Shown here: piece by piece, positions 26,527 to 35,338 of the stretch | Layout: each line of letters begins with the position of its first letter | Position numbering within the stretch: position 1 is the first letter of the stretch | Origin: Paenibacillus sp. | Lineage (GTDB): Bacteria > Bacillota > Bacilli > Paenibacillales > Paenibacillaceae | Direction: 5' to 3' | Length of the DNA: 64,000 nt | Assembly (NCBI GenBank): GCA_031254035.1 | Contig: JAIRVF010000042.1 | Span: 1-64,000, forward strand | Notes under the pieces: generated by a model | What the model was told of the DNA's origin: nothing | Databases searched by the model: none | Seen by the model: the letters and a program-made list of their open reading frames with translations, nothing else | Program-made: the position numbers and the translations under genes

Positions 26527-27279
26527 TCAACGATATGCATTTTCGTGCCATCCCTGATGCAAAAAGGAACAATCACATTCTTTTGTCGCTTCTTCATAGG
26601 TTAATTTCATGCTACTGTTGAGGATGGCATTCAAATAAGCGATTCGATTGGCAATATCCCTTTCGATGTCCCGCTCTTCACTTATCACTGTTCCATGACC
26701 GGGTATTAATGTATATTGACTGTATTCTTTTAATTTCATCAAAGATTCAAAGTGTCTCTGAACAAACCTGTTAAAATCTATGGACGGCAACAATGGTTCA
26801 CCATTATTTGAAAACATTAATTCATCACCTATATGCACATACTTATCATTAATGTTTACGAGAATACCACATTGTGAATGTCCGGGAAAAAGCGACAAGG
26901 CCAGTTTGTGTCTCCCAAAATTGAGCTGAAGAGGTTCATCCACAAGAACGCTTGGGATAAAATACAGATGATCTTCCTTTTTGGTCCACATATCGAGCGT
27001 GGTTTGATAATGAACACTACCGTATACCGGTACCTTAGGCAGTACTTTTAATCCATATATATGATCATCATGGAAATGGGAAAGGATAATTTCCTCTATT
27101 AATATCCCGTTGTCCTTAAGGTCTTGGTATACTTGCAATGCTTGGTCTTCATAGGCAGTGTCTATTAGAATTGCTTTATTGTCATCGATCAAAGCTGTGA
27201 TGTTAAATCCGACATGTTTGCCTGCCTTCGGATTAAACGTATATAGAATAACTCCTTCAGATAGCTGCTGCTTTAACAT
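26527..27279 (-). CDS. MBL-fold metallo-hydrolase
   Basis: 250 residues from ATG 27279 with GGAGGGG just upstream; the longer reading to 27348 is not supported. Zinc motif SHFHDDHIYG, second His in LFPGHSQCGI, and LIPGHGTVIS near the C-terminus are all in place. The N-terminus (GVILYTFNPKAGKHVGFNIT) resembles small glyoxalase-II-like or lactonase-like members. It lies directly downstream of a WYL regulator, behind a CTGACAT inverted repeat, and is probably its target. Substrate unknown. Confidence 0.85.
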   Translation of the reverse strand: MLKQQLSEGVILYTFNPKAGKHVGFNITALIDDNKAILIDTAYEDQALQVYQDLKDNGILIEEIILSHFHDDHIYGLKVLPKVPVYGSVHYQTTLDMWTKKEDHLYFIPSVLVDEPLQLNFGRHKLALSLFPGHSQCGILVNINDKYVHIGDELMFSNNGEPLLPSIDFNRFVQRHFESLMKLKEYSQYTLIPGHGTVISEERDIERDIANRIAYLNAILNSSMKLTYEEATKECDCSFLHQGWHENAYR

Positions 27280-27366
27280 GTTTCCCCTCCTAATCAAGTT
27301 TTGGCTTATTCTCCGACAACCGTTGTGTTTCCCACCAGATGTATACATCTACAATAAAACAAAACG

Positions 27367-27384
27367 ACTGACATCAGTATGTCA
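27367..27384. promoter_or_regulatory. CTGACAT inverted repeat: operator or terminator between WYL gene and target
   Basis: CTGACAT-CAGT-ATGTCAG is a perfect 7-bp inverted repeat that overlaps the stop codon of the WYL regulator (27382). Minus-strand sequence after it is T-rich (GTTTTGTTTTATTG), so a weak terminator is possible. A closely similar CTGACATC element occurs at 34113-34143 in the same position after the second WYL gene, which favours an operator. Confidence 0.5.
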
Positions 27385-28302
27385 GCCATTGTATGGGAGC
27401 AATAATTCTTTTATATATTCTTTTAATTCATTTCTTAAATAAAGGGGCTCTACAATCTCGCATTCCTTGCCAAAACTTAAAATAAATTTGAGCAATCCTT
27501 CATCATACGGAAAATGATCTACAACAATGTACTGGTTATCTTCCGTTTCTTGAATATCCGTCTCCTGAAAATACTCAGTTAACCGCTTGCCCATTCGATT
27601 AGAAAATTTCAAGGTAACTCGAATACTATGTTTACGGTAACTTTCCTTAAATATTTCTTCGATTCCTTCCTTTGTAATATCTCTCTTTTCGAAGCTGTCC
27701 CCCATCTTCAAATTCCTGATTCGTACCAGTCTAAATTTTCTGTAGTCGTTTCTGTATCTGCAAAACCCAACCAAACTCCATTGACCGGCAGCAAACGTAA
27801 TTTGAACCGGCTCTACAGTTCGTTCGAAATACTCCATTTGCCTGTTGCAGTAATCAAATACCATCAACTTATTCTCTTCTATGGCTTGGTTCATCAGAAA
27901 CAGGTATTCCTTTAATTCACTTTCCATACTGAAATGGGACATATTGATGCTCAGCTTATCGGTATTCTTTTCCCGTTTATATGTATTCTCGATCTTTAAA
28001 ACCATATCATTAAACTTTGTGTTTTTCCCAAACAGAAAATTCAGGTTATTCATGATCGCCATGAACGTCGAAGCTTCATCTTTCTTAAAAAAAAGATTGT
28101 CTACATTATAGTTTTCCATGATGTAATAGCCTCCACCTTTGCCACCTATGGATGCTATTGGAATACCTGCTTCGCCTAATTTTTCTATATCCCTGTAAAT
28201 GGTTCGTAATGATACCTCAAAATGTTCCGCTAGCTCTTTGCCTGTAACCATACCCTTTTTTGAGATAATGAGTAACATAGAGAGTAATCGATCTACGCGC
28301 AT
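27382..28302 (-). CDS. YafY-type HTH/WYL transcriptional regulator
   Basis: 306 residues. N-terminal winged helix: MRVDRLLSMLLIISKKGMVT, GKELAEHFEVSLRTIYRDIE, then GKGGGYYIM. The WYL domain spans about residues 135-215 (VFDYCNRQMEYFERTVEPVQ, AGQWSLVGFCRYRNDYRKFR, LVRIRNLKM), and the WCX-like C-terminus has KRLTEYFQETDIQE. WYL domains bind small ligands or nucleic acid. The co-oriented metallo-hydrolase gene begins about 100 bp downstream behind an inverted repeat. Confidence 0.88.
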   Translation of the reverse strand: MRVDRLLSMLLIISKKGMVTGKELAEHFEVSLRTIYRDIEKLGEAGIPIASIGGKGGGYYIMENYNVDNLFFKKDEASTFMAIMNNLNFLFGKNTKFNDMVLKIENTYKREKNTDKLSINMSHFSMESELKEYLFLMNQAIEENKLMVFDYCNRQMEYFERTVEPVQITFAAGQWSLVGFCRYRNDYRKFRLVRIRNLKMGDSFEKRDITKEGIEEIFKESYRKHSIRVTLKFSNRMGKRLTEYFQETDIQETEDNQYIVVDHFPYDEGLLKFILSFGKECEIVEPLYLRNELKEYIKELLLPYNG

Positions 28303-28400
28303 TTTGATGGTTGACGTTGATTACAACGTATCCTCCCATATTTTTTTGTTGGGCACAGAAGAAACACCTTCGCCTGCAAAGACTGCAGGTAAAGTAAAAC

Positions 28401-28433
28401 AGCCTTTAGTCCATGAGATTCAGGATAAAGGCC
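28401..28433 (-). terminator. probable terminator of mqo
   Basis: AGCCTTTAGTCC (28401-28412) and GGATAAAGGCC (28423-28433) form an imperfect stem; on the minus strand TGTTTTAC follows. Located 27 bp past the mqo stop. The rest of the 28303-28459 gap must contain the promoter of the WYL gene. Confidence 0.5.
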
Positions 28434-28459
28434 GATTAATTTCTTTTTATTTTTTACTG

Positions 28460-29962
28460 CTACATGACGGATTTCGACTTTAGTCTTTTTAAACCAAGCG
28501 TTTGCCCCGTAGAAGCATGAATTTCACGGACAAGCTCAGGATTTTCCACGAGTGCCAAACCGTAAGAAGGAACCATTTCTTTTATTTTCGGTTCCCATTC
28601 TTTCATATGCTGTGGGAAGCATTTTTCGATGACCTCGAGCATAACAGAAACGGCTGTAGAAGCACCTGGAGAAGCACCGAGCAGCGCAGCAACCGATCCA
28701 TCAGCAGCAGTCACCACTTCCGTACCAAATTGAAGCGTTCCTTTACCACCAGCAACCGTATCTTTAATAACTTGCACACGCTGGCCAGCCACCACCATAT
28801 CCCAATCTTCGCTCTTGGCATTCGGGATAAACTCTCGCAGCTCTTCCATACGCTTCTCTTTCGACAACATCAATTGTTGAATGAGGTATTTGGTCAACCC
28901 AAGGTTTTTGGCACCTGCCGCCAACATCGTGAACAAGTTATTCGGTTTTACAGAGCCAATCAAATCAAACATGGACCCGGTTTTCAAGAACTTCGGCGAG
29001 AAGCCGGCAAACGGTCCAAAGAGCAGCGATTTTTCATTATCGATAAATCTCGTATCAAGATGCGGGACAGACATTGGAGGTGCTCCGACCTTCGCTTTGC
29101 CGTATACTTTGGCATGATGCTGCGCCACGACTTTCGGATTGTTGCACACCATAAAGAGTCCGCTGATCGGGAATCCGCCAATATGTTTTCCTTCAGGGAT
29201 GCCGGTCTTTTGAAGCAGAGGAAGACTTCCTCCCCCTCCCCCGATAAAGACGAATTTAGCCTTATGGCGTTCGGCTGTACCGCTAGCATTCCTTATTTTC
29301 AATTCCCACAAGCCATCGCTCGTACGTTTCATGTCATCGACACTATGTTTGTAATGAATATCGACGTCTTTCTTCTTTAAGTGATCGAACAGTATGCGTG
29401 TTAAAGCACCAAAGTTAACATCCGTTCCAGACTCCATTTTTGTTACCGCTATAGGTTCATTCGATGTACGGTCTTTCATAATAAGCGGAATCCATTCCAT
29501 CAGTTTTTTCGGGTCATCGGAGAACTCCATCCCTTGAAACAGAGGATTTTTGGACATCGTTTCAAACCGTTTTTTCAAAAACGCTACATCTTCTTCCCCT
29601 TGTACCAAACTCATGTGAGGCAGCGGCATAATAAAATCTTGTGGATTACGAATCAGATTGCTGCCCACAAGGTATGACCAAAACTGCATTGAATCTTGGA
29701 AATGCTCATTAACTACGATCGCTTTGCTAATATCGACGGATCCATCCGATTTCTCGGTTGTGTAATTAAGCTCGCATAGTGCAGCATGCCCCGTTCCCGC
29801 ATTATTCCATTCGTTAGAGCTTTCCTCGCCTGCGCTTGCCAGCTTCTCAAACACTGTAATTTTCCAATCCGGTACTAATTCTTTCAGCAATGTCCCCAAA
29901 GTCGCACTCATGATTCCGGCACCAATTAAGATAACGTCTGTTTCGGTTTGTCTGCTGCTCAT
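28460..29962 (-). CDS. mqo: malate:quinone oxidoreductase
   Basis: 500 residues, the normal length of the family. The FAD-binding N-terminus reads [20 protein letters not shown], then [31 protein letters not shown], which is diagnostic of Mqo. Further conserved parts are [34 protein letters not shown] and [18 protein letters not shown]. It is a peripheral membrane flavoprotein that oxidises malate to oxaloacetate and passes electrons to the quinone pool, replacing or supplementing NAD-dependent malate dehydrogenase. Monocistronic. Confidence 0.96.
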   Translation of the reverse strand: MSSRQTETDVILIGAGIMSATLGTLLKELVPDWKITVFEKLASAGEESSNEWNNAGTGHAALCELNYTTEKSDGSVDISKAIVVNEHFQDSMQFWSYLVGSNLIRNPQDFIMPLPHMSLVQGEEDVAFLKKRFETMSKNPLFQGMEFSDDPKKLMEWIPLIMKDRTSNEPIAVTKMESGTDVNFGALTRILFDHLKKKDVDIHYKHSVDDMKRTSDGLWELKIRNASGTAERHKAKFVFIGGGGGSLPLLQKTGIPEGKHIGGFPISGLFMVCNNPKVVAQHHAKVYGKAKVGAPPMSVPHLDTRFIDNEKSLLFGPFAGFSPKFLKTGSMFDLIGSVKPNNLFTMLAAGAKNLGLTKYLIQQLMLSKEKRMEELREFIPNAKSEDWDMVVAGQRVQVIKDTVAGGKGTLQFGTEVVTAADGSVAALLGASPGASTAVSVMLEVIEKCFPQHMKEWEPKIKEMVPSYGLALVENPELVREIHASTGQTLGLKRLKSKSVM

Positions 29963-30184
29963 GTTTACCGTCCGTCCTTACACGCTAATATTTGAAGAAA
30001 AGATGTAGGCGCTCTCACAACATGTCAGAGTACGACCTGGCGACACACATCTTTTCTAGATGAATTATAACCTGATAAACATTATATCACTATTTTTCAG
30101 ACTGTTAAATGATTGTTAATGCCATTTACAAGCCGTTAACACCCAAGAAGCGGGAAACCTTCCACAAAACCCTAGGAAAACACA

Positions 30185-30238
30185 AAAAACCAAAGCTTTA
30201 ACCCCAGTTGCTTGCAAAGGGTTACGGCTTTGGTTTTT
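30185..30238. terminator. long composite hairpin with T-runs on both sides
   Basis: AAAAACCAAAGC (30185-30196) pairs with GCTTTGGTTTTT (30227-30238); inside it AACCC pairs with GGGTT. TTTTTCTTTTTT follows on the plus strand and TTTTTTGTGTTTT on the minus strand. No annotated gene ends here, since it lies upstream of mqo, so it may mark a small RNA or a lost gene. Confidence 0.55.
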
Positions 30239-30403
30239 CTTTTTTGGTTGTCGTGATGACAAGCTCCTGAAATCCCGTTGATTCGCCAATTGATTATGAA
30301 CCATTCAAAAAAGCATTATCGGCAATTTTAAGAGCAAGGTAGTTGAATCTAAAACGTATTATGTTACAATCAACTGGGTGCAGATAACAATTGGCTTATA
30401 CAA

Positions 30404-30589
30404 TTAGCTTGAATGGGATATCCCCCCTCTGATGAAAGTAAATAAAAGGCACAGTTTAAATTCCGTGTTGCTCATAAGAGCATTTTTCTCATGGTTGTCT
30501 CGGTATATGAATCTTACAGCCTCACTGATCGTTTGCTTCGAACGATCACGTACTACAAGAATACATATTTGATTCATTAGTAGTTTCAT
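30404..30589 (-). CDS. doubtful 61-residue ORF in a degenerate intergenic region
   Basis: The ORF MKLLMNQICILVVRDRSKQT...ends FIRGGISHSS and has a GGAGTGG element upstream at a suboptimal distance. I do not recognise it. Around 30650-30740 the minus strand also reads a fragment ending QIVEGQGSGFEGVIEADKIH followed by PPF and a stop, which lacks a start. Together these look like remnants of one or two genes. The remainder of 29963-30855 shows nothing else that can be supported. Confidence 0.25.
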   Translation of the reverse strand: MKLLMNQICILVVRDRSKQTISEAVRFIYRDNHEKNALMSNTEFKLCLLFTFIRGGISHSS

Positions 30590-30855
30590 TTCTCACGGCC
30601 ACTCCACCTCGTTTGTGAGGTTTCAGTTCAACTTTTGGTTCTCCTTATCAGAATGGTGGATGGATTTTGTCTGCCTCGATAACGCCTTCGAAGCCTGACC
30701 CTTGACCTTCAACAATTTGAGTAAACGGAATGCAGTACAAAGCCAACACACCCCGAACGTTTGCCCTTATTTAGTTACATTATCAGAACAAGCGTTTGTC
30801 AGTAACAATGCCTTTAAACTGCGCCAAAGAAAAACATCGAGAGGAATGTGATGAT

Positions 30856-31590
30856 TTGAAGATTGTGGGATTTATTGTTGCGATTGTGATTTTACTTATT
30901 GTGGGTTTGATTATGGCTAGCAAGCGAATTGAGAAAAAGGATAAAGGATCGCTAGTAGAGATGGAGATGACTAACCCTTTACCGAAGGAGAAACAGCATT
31001 TGCTCGCCTACGGTGCCAATCTCTCTCTTTACCGGTCTGAATCTCCACGGGTGCTGCCAGTGAAGGTGGATCATGAAGAATTAAAGGAAGGACTTTCTTC
31101 GGCCTGGGACATCAGCAATCCGGAGGAGGCTGCACAAATCCTGGAATGGCTGCTTACGGAAGGGCATCGTGCGAAGTATGAACCACTTCTCATGGCGCTC
31201 CAGGCTGGCCAGTCTTTTACTCAAGAGGAAGTAGGTAAATCGCAGGAATGTTATAAATCAGCCCAAGACGTGATGATGAAGAAACTTTCCTTTGCGAAAT
31301 CCGATTTTGACCGGGTAAACACCATTGCTGCCTGGGATTTTGATCGAGCTGTAAATATTGCAAGATGGAGCTACAACGTTGGGTATATAACCGAAGAACA
31401 GGCATGGGGTTACATCGAGAGAGCTGCTGATGCTGCCAGACCTATCTTCCAATCCTGGAAAGACTATTTTATTTCATTTGCATTTGGCCGAGCTATTGCT
31501 TACGAGGGTGACATCTACGATATCATCTGGGACGGGAAAAAATTGCTGGGTGAAGCGGACTCGATCTGGAATGAATTTAGCATAAAATAA
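30856..31590 (+). CDS. DUF1266 protein with N-terminal membrane anchor
   Basis: 244 residues from TTG 30856; GAGGAA at 30841-30846 supports this start over upstream ATG codons. A single membrane helix (residues 2-22, KIVGFIVAIVILLIVGLIMA) is followed by a charged linker and a DUF1266 domain: the C-terminus contains FDRVNTIAAWDFDRAVNIAR, WSYNVGYITEEQAWGYIERA, then QSWKDYFISFAFGRAIAYEG, a pattern strongly conserved in that family. Function is unknown; the domain is common in proteins near contact-dependent and T6SS-linked loci, but no such locus is visible here. Confidence 0.85.
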   Translation: MKIVGFIVAIVILLIVGLIMASKRIEKKDKGSLVEMEMTNPLPKEKQHLLAYGANLSLYRSESPRVLPVKVDHEELKEGLSSAWDISNPEEAAQILEWLLTEGHRAKYEPLLMALQAGQSFTQEEVGKSQECYKSAQDVMMKKLSFAKSDFDRVNTIAAWDFDRAVNIARWSYNVGYITEEQAWGYIERAADAARPIFQSWKDYFISFAFGRAIAYEGDIYDIIWDGKKLLGEADSIWNEFSIK

Positions 31591-31617
31591 CCCGGCACAG
31601 GTAACCGATAAATGAAG

Positions 31618-31659
31618 AAAACCAGTCCAACACGAAATATCGCGTTGAACTGGTTTTTT
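31618..31659. terminator. terminator between convergent DUF1266 and aadK-like genes
   Basis: AAACCAGTCCAAC (31618-31630) pairs with GTTGAACTGGTTT (31644-31656), then TTT on the plus strand. Confidence 0.75.
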
Positions 31660-31680
31660 GCTTTGTACATCATAAAATAA

Positions 31681-32550
31681 CTATTTTTTGCCGGCTTCTG
31701 ACGCTAAATGCTGCACCCGCACCAAGTATGCGGCGACGTTTCTGTCATCATTAAGCGGATACTCGTAATTCAGCCGTTCCGCCACCTCTTTCGCTGTACT
31801 GCGAAATAAATCCAATGTGGCAAACAAAGCACGCCACACATCTTCATATGACCCCTCTGGGTAAGTGGACATCAACGCCACCCACTTTTGCTTTGGCAGG
31901 TACTTTTCTAAGTACTTTCCACTTTTTCCTGTACTGAGAGCAAAATCGGTGTCGATCCCGACCTTCCACTCAAGCATTTTGATCAGCATCGGTCTTACGA
32001 ACATGTTCAAATGATCCAATGCGTAAGTGATTTCTTGTCTCCACAAGCCTTTAGCCACATACGTAGATACCCACCAAAACTCGTTGCAGCAATCTGCGTA
32101 AATTGCGGATGACGGACGTTTTACCCAATAGTCTTGATCGGTTGGCGCCGGGAGATCCGGCAGAGCATGATCTTTATCCAGCAGCACTATAGATAGTTTG
32201 TCGCCGTTATTCCAGTTCTCTTTTTTCTCGATCGGAGATAGGGTGAGGTCAATCCGGTTGCCATCTGAAAACAACATCAGATAAGAGAAGTTGCCACCCA
32301 GTTCTGGCGGGAACAACACCATGTCCTCCGGCGTTTGCATAATAATCCGGCTTCCAAAGCAGTCCATCCAATGTTTATCCGCGATAAAAGAATCCATGTC
32401 GGTAACCAAAAACACAATGTCGTAATCCTGGAACATATCTTTCGGAACGGTCGGATTCGTGCGTGATCCATTCATGCCGACTGCCCGCACTCGTTCGTCA
32501 TTCTTTGCATAGTTCAAAATCATATTCATCATTTCTTGTTCACTTCTCAT
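31681..32550 (-). CDS. aminoglycoside 6-adenylyltransferase-like (ANT(6)/AadK family)
   Basis: 289 residues from ATG 32550 with GGAGG 11 nt upstream. The nucleotidyltransferase core is VRAVGMNGSRTNPTVPKDMF, QDYDIVFLVTD (catalytic Asp pair), then DWMDCFGSRIIMQTPEDM-like sequence and NRIDLTL. The C-terminal helical region includes CNEFWWVSTYVAKGLWRQEI and LEWKVGIDTDF, which match AadK. The B. subtilis relative modifies streptomycin; whether this one does is untested. Chromosomal copies like this are common in Bacillales. No linked mobile element. Confidence 0.9.
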   Translation of the reverse strand: MRSEQEMMNMILNYAKNDERVRAVGMNGSRTNPTVPKDMFQDYDIVFLVTDMDSFIADKHWMDCFGSRIIMQTPEDMVLFPPELGGNFSYLMLFSDGNRIDLTLSPIEKKENWNNGDKLSIVLLDKDHALPDLPAPTDQDYWVKRPSSAIYADCCNEFWWVSTYVAKGLWRQEITYALDHLNMFVRPMLIKMLEWKVGIDTDFALSTGKSGKYLEKYLPKQKWVALMSTYPEGSYEDVWRALFATLDLFRSTAKEVAERLNYEYPLNDDRNVAAYLVRVQHLASEAGKK

Positions 32551-32801
32551 TCTGGTTCCCGCCTCCAATAAGGTTTATTATGATTTGAATAAATGGATGA
32601 AAGAAGGCGGTCCACGAATCCGAATGGAACAAGACTTTTTCCTCGAAAACCGTTATAATTTATCCAACATTTTTTTCATAAGTTATCGTCCTCCTTCCAC
32701 CTTAACTAATAATTGAATTTTATCATAGCTGTAGGTAAATATTGACAACGAAATAGAGCAACGGTATGATTTATTTTAATTTTAGTTAATAAAGGTGGCC
32801 T

Positions 32802-33398
32802 ATGAGGAAAAAACTACAAGTCTACATATCGTCTACTTTTGCTGATTTAGTTGAGGAAAGATATGCCGCTGTAGAAGCTGTACTTAAGGCTGGGCATATT
32901 CCTGCCGGAATTGAGCTATTCTTCAAGGAAACTCCAATGAGCATTATTAAAAGATGGATCGATGAATCCGATATATATATCCTCATTCTCGGAGGATTCT
33001 ATGGTTTAACGCTTCCTGATGATGAATCAAAAAGTTATACGCATTGGGAATATGATTATGCCGGAGAAGTTGGTAAACCCAGATTTGCTTTTGCTATCAC
33101 AGATGAAGCATTAAGACAAAAACCATACGACTTTGTCGTAGGGGAACATTATCTGAAGCTCCAAGAATTTAAACAATCCGTATTTGAAGAAGTACCTACA
33201 TTTTATGTTGAAGACGTACGGCACATTCATATGGTTATTCATGATAAATTGACAGAGTACGCAAGAAGAGACGATTTATCTGGCTGGTTTTCTGGTAAGG
33301 GGCTCCCCGACGTACAAAAGTTATTGGAAGAGAACGCAAATTTGCTACGAGAGAATGCTAAATTAAATGCTGAGTTAGATCGGAAGAACGATCCGTAA
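32802..33398 (+). CDS. DUF4062 protein with C-terminal coiled coil
   Basis: 198 residues. The DUF4062 domain fills residues 1-130: KLQVYISSTFADLVEERYAA, VEAVLKAGHIPAGIELFF, WIDESDIYILILGGFYG, SYTHWEYDYAGEVGKPRF. This TIR/SIR2-superfamily-like Rossmann domain usually forms the N-terminus of large NTPase or defence-like proteins. Here it is almost alone, followed by a short heptad coiled coil (LLEENANLLRENAKLNAELD). No partner gene is adjacent (neighbours are AadK-like and DJ-1). Stand-alone versions are uncharacterised. Confidence 0.9.
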   Translation: MRKKLQVYISSTFADLVEERYAAVEAVLKAGHIPAGIELFFKETPMSIIKRWIDESDIYILILGGFYGLTLPDDESKSYTHWEYDYAGEVGKPRFAFAITDEALRQKPYDFVVGEHYLKLQEFKQSVFEEVPTFYVEDVRHIHMVIHDKLTEYARRDDLSGWFSGKGLPDVQKLLEENANLLRENAKLNAELDRKNDP

Positions 33399-33431
33399 CC
33401 GGAGCGGTACCTCGCACAATATCAAGAGCCC

Positions 33432-34061
33432 TTATTTGATCGAATCCATTAACTCAAAGAAATATCTGGATTCATGCGTCTGGTAAAGATTGAACCATGA
33501 ATGTAATGTTTCTGGTGCAAATACATCTAGCACCTTCAATACATGCATCGCAAATTCCAACGGAGCTATTCCTGATGCCGTAACTAAATTCTCATCCGTT
33601 ACTGCTGGTTCCATTTCATAATACTTCTCTCCACTATAATTAGGACAAATCATTTTCATATATTCTAAATTGTTGCTTGTATGCCTTCTTGAGTCCAGCA
33701 ACCCCATCTTTGCAAGTCCCATTGTTGCACCACAAATCGCCGCCACAACCGTTCCTTCTTTTAATGATGTGGAGACTTTCTCCAATATAGGTTCATGAAT
33801 TACTTCTGTCCAAGTGTTTCCGCCTGGAAGAATTATAACATCGGTCCTTTCCAACATACACTCGTCAATAGAAACGCTAGGTAGTATTTTCAATCCTCCC
33901 ATGGTGGTCACAGGATTTTTATCAATGCCTACTGCAATCACCTCTAAAGGCGCTAGTCCCTTTTTAAAATACCTTCCCGAGTTTAGTTCAGCAATTAAAT
34001 AGCCTACCTCCCAATCTGACATCGTATCAAATACATAAAGATATACCTTTTTTGTATGCAT
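33432..34061 (-). CDS. DJ-1/PfpI family protein
   Basis: 209 residues from ATG 34061 with AAGGAG upstream. Fold markers: VYLYVFDTMSDWEVGYLIAE, RTDVIILPGGNTWTEV, and the nucleophile elbow AAICGATMGLAKMG with the conserved Cys followed by Gly-Ala; a C-terminal LVTASGIAPLEFAMHVLKVL. The C-G-A-T elbow matches the YdeA/YoaZ-type glutamine amidotransferase-like subgroup rather than PfpI proteases. It follows a WYL regulator gene and its inverted repeat, so it is probably the regulated target. Confidence 0.88.
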   Translation of the reverse strand: MHTKKVYLYVFDTMSDWEVGYLIAELNSGRYFKKGLAPLEVIAVGIDKNPVTTMGGLKILPSVSIDECMLERTDVIILPGGNTWTEVIHEPILEKVSTSLKEGTVVAAICGATMGLAKMGLLDSRRHTSNNLEYMKMICPNYSGEKYYEMEPAVTDENLVTASGIAPLEFAMHVLKVLDVFAPETLHSWFNLYQTHESRYFFELMDSIK

Positions 34062-34110
34062 AACAGACACTCCTTTTTGTAATTGAATCATCAATATACC
34101 CGATTATAAA

Positions 34111-34145
34111 AAAACTTTACTGACATCTATCGTCAGTAAAGTTTT
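34111..34145 (-). promoter_or_regulatory. inverted repeat between WYL gene 2 and its target
   Basis: ACTTTACTGAC (34114-34124) and GTCAGTAAAGT (34132-34142) flank ATCTATC. On the minus strand it is followed by TTTTTTTAT, so it may terminate the WYL transcript. TATAAT, a good -10, starts just after it. Position and half-site CTGACATC match the element at 27367-27384, suggesting an operator as well. Confidence 0.6.
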
Positions 34146-35107
34146 TAAGCTTGGTAATAATCAATTAACTCATATAGAACGTCAATCAATTTTTGCTTCA
34201 AACTTGCGGGTTGAATGACTTGAATTGATTTTCCATAAGGTAAAAGTAAATACGGTACATACGTATGAATTGCTTCTTCCTCTAGTAAAAATGTTACTTC
34301 CTTTGAAGTCCGTTCTTTGACATGATGTCCTAAAAACCAATGCTGGCATAAGTTATCAAGCGCACTTGTCTTACCACCAACAACTAAAGGCATAAGCCTT
34401 TGCTTATCTTCGACTTCGGGAAGTTGGTTTTTCATAAAAAACTCACCCGCCGAAAAAGACGTTGGACGATTAAAAGTAAGTTCAGTTTGAATAATATTGA
34501 TAATTCGCCCCACTCTAAAACTGCGGATTTCATGCCTAAGATGACAAAAAGCAATGACATACCAGTTATTATTCCAATAAATAATTCCATAGGGATCAAC
34601 GATCCTGCGCTTCGGCTCTTCTTCACGGCCCGAATGGTATTCCATTTCTACTGATAATTCGTTTACGATCCCTTGCTCCAATGTCTTCAATATTGGCTCC
34701 ATAGATGATTGTCCAATTGGGCTTATGACTTCGAGCCCTTCTACATGTTGCTTGATCATTTTTTCCTGCTCTTGATTTGAATACATTGTTAGCTTTGATG
34801 TGGCTCTGTTTAATGCCTCCCCTGAAAAATACCCCGCCTCTTTTGCAAAAGCAGCAGCATGAAGTAATGCGGTTTGCTCATCCACATCAAAAAGAAGAGG
34901 ACTTTCAATAAAATGATTCAACAGGGTATATCCCCCATTATGGCCTGTGTCCGATATAATCGGCACACCACTAGCAGAAAGTGCGTCAATATAACGGTAG
35001 ACCGTTCTTATATTCATCTCTAACTTTTCAGATATTTGTTTTGCAGTGATTTTCCTGCCTGAATTGAGCATCCATAGAATCGCCATCATATTATCAATCT
35101 TAGCCAT
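34145..35107 (-). CDS. YafY-type HTH/WYL transcriptional regulator
   Basis: 320 residues. HTH: MMAILWMLNSGRKITAKQIS, EKLEMNIRTVYRYIDALSAS, GHNGGYTLLNHF. WYL domain near residues 150-240 (MEYHSGREEEPKRRIVDPYG, IIYWNNNWYVIAFCHLRHEI, RSFRVGRI), then a C-terminal WCX region ending VLYELIDYYQA. It stands upstream of the DJ-1 gene on the same strand, mirroring the arrangement of the other WYL regulator at 27382. Confidence 0.88.
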   Translation of the reverse strand: MAKIDNMMAILWMLNSGRKITAKQISEKLEMNIRTVYRYIDALSASGVPIISDTGHNGGYTLLNHFIESPLLFDVDEQTALLHAAAFAKEAGYFSGEALNRATSKLTMYSNQEQEKMIKQHVEGLEVISPIGQSSMEPILKTLEQGIVNELSVEMEYHSGREEEPKRRIVDPYGIIYWNNNWYVIAFCHLRHEIRSFRVGRIINIIQTELTFNRPTSFSAGEFFMKNQLPEVEDKQRLMPLVVGGKTSALDNLCQHWFLGHHVKERTSKEVTFLLEEEAIHTYVPYLLLPYGKSIQVIQPASLKQKLIDVLYELIDYYQA

Positions 35108-35338
35108 CGTATTTCACCTCATATATTTATGGTGCGATTCTCGTGGTAACTTGACCGAATTAGAAATCCACCACCTAATCGCAATATTTATGTTTAATAT
35201 ATATCAACAATAGGGCGAAACAAAAGGGAGACCCATTTTAGAAGTCCCCCTATCACGAATGCTGTTATCATAAAATCTAAGGTTACTACCATCAGAGGTT
35301 TTAACTGTTCATGATGAATTAGCGTGTGTAACAGATGC

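Noticed and set aside
28502..29380. 292-codon plus-strand ORF
   Set aside because: Opposite-strand shadow of mqo, which is unmistakable.
30116..30304. 62-codon minus-strand ORF
   Set aside because: It is mostly the composite hairpin at 30185-30238; no SD and composition not coding-like.
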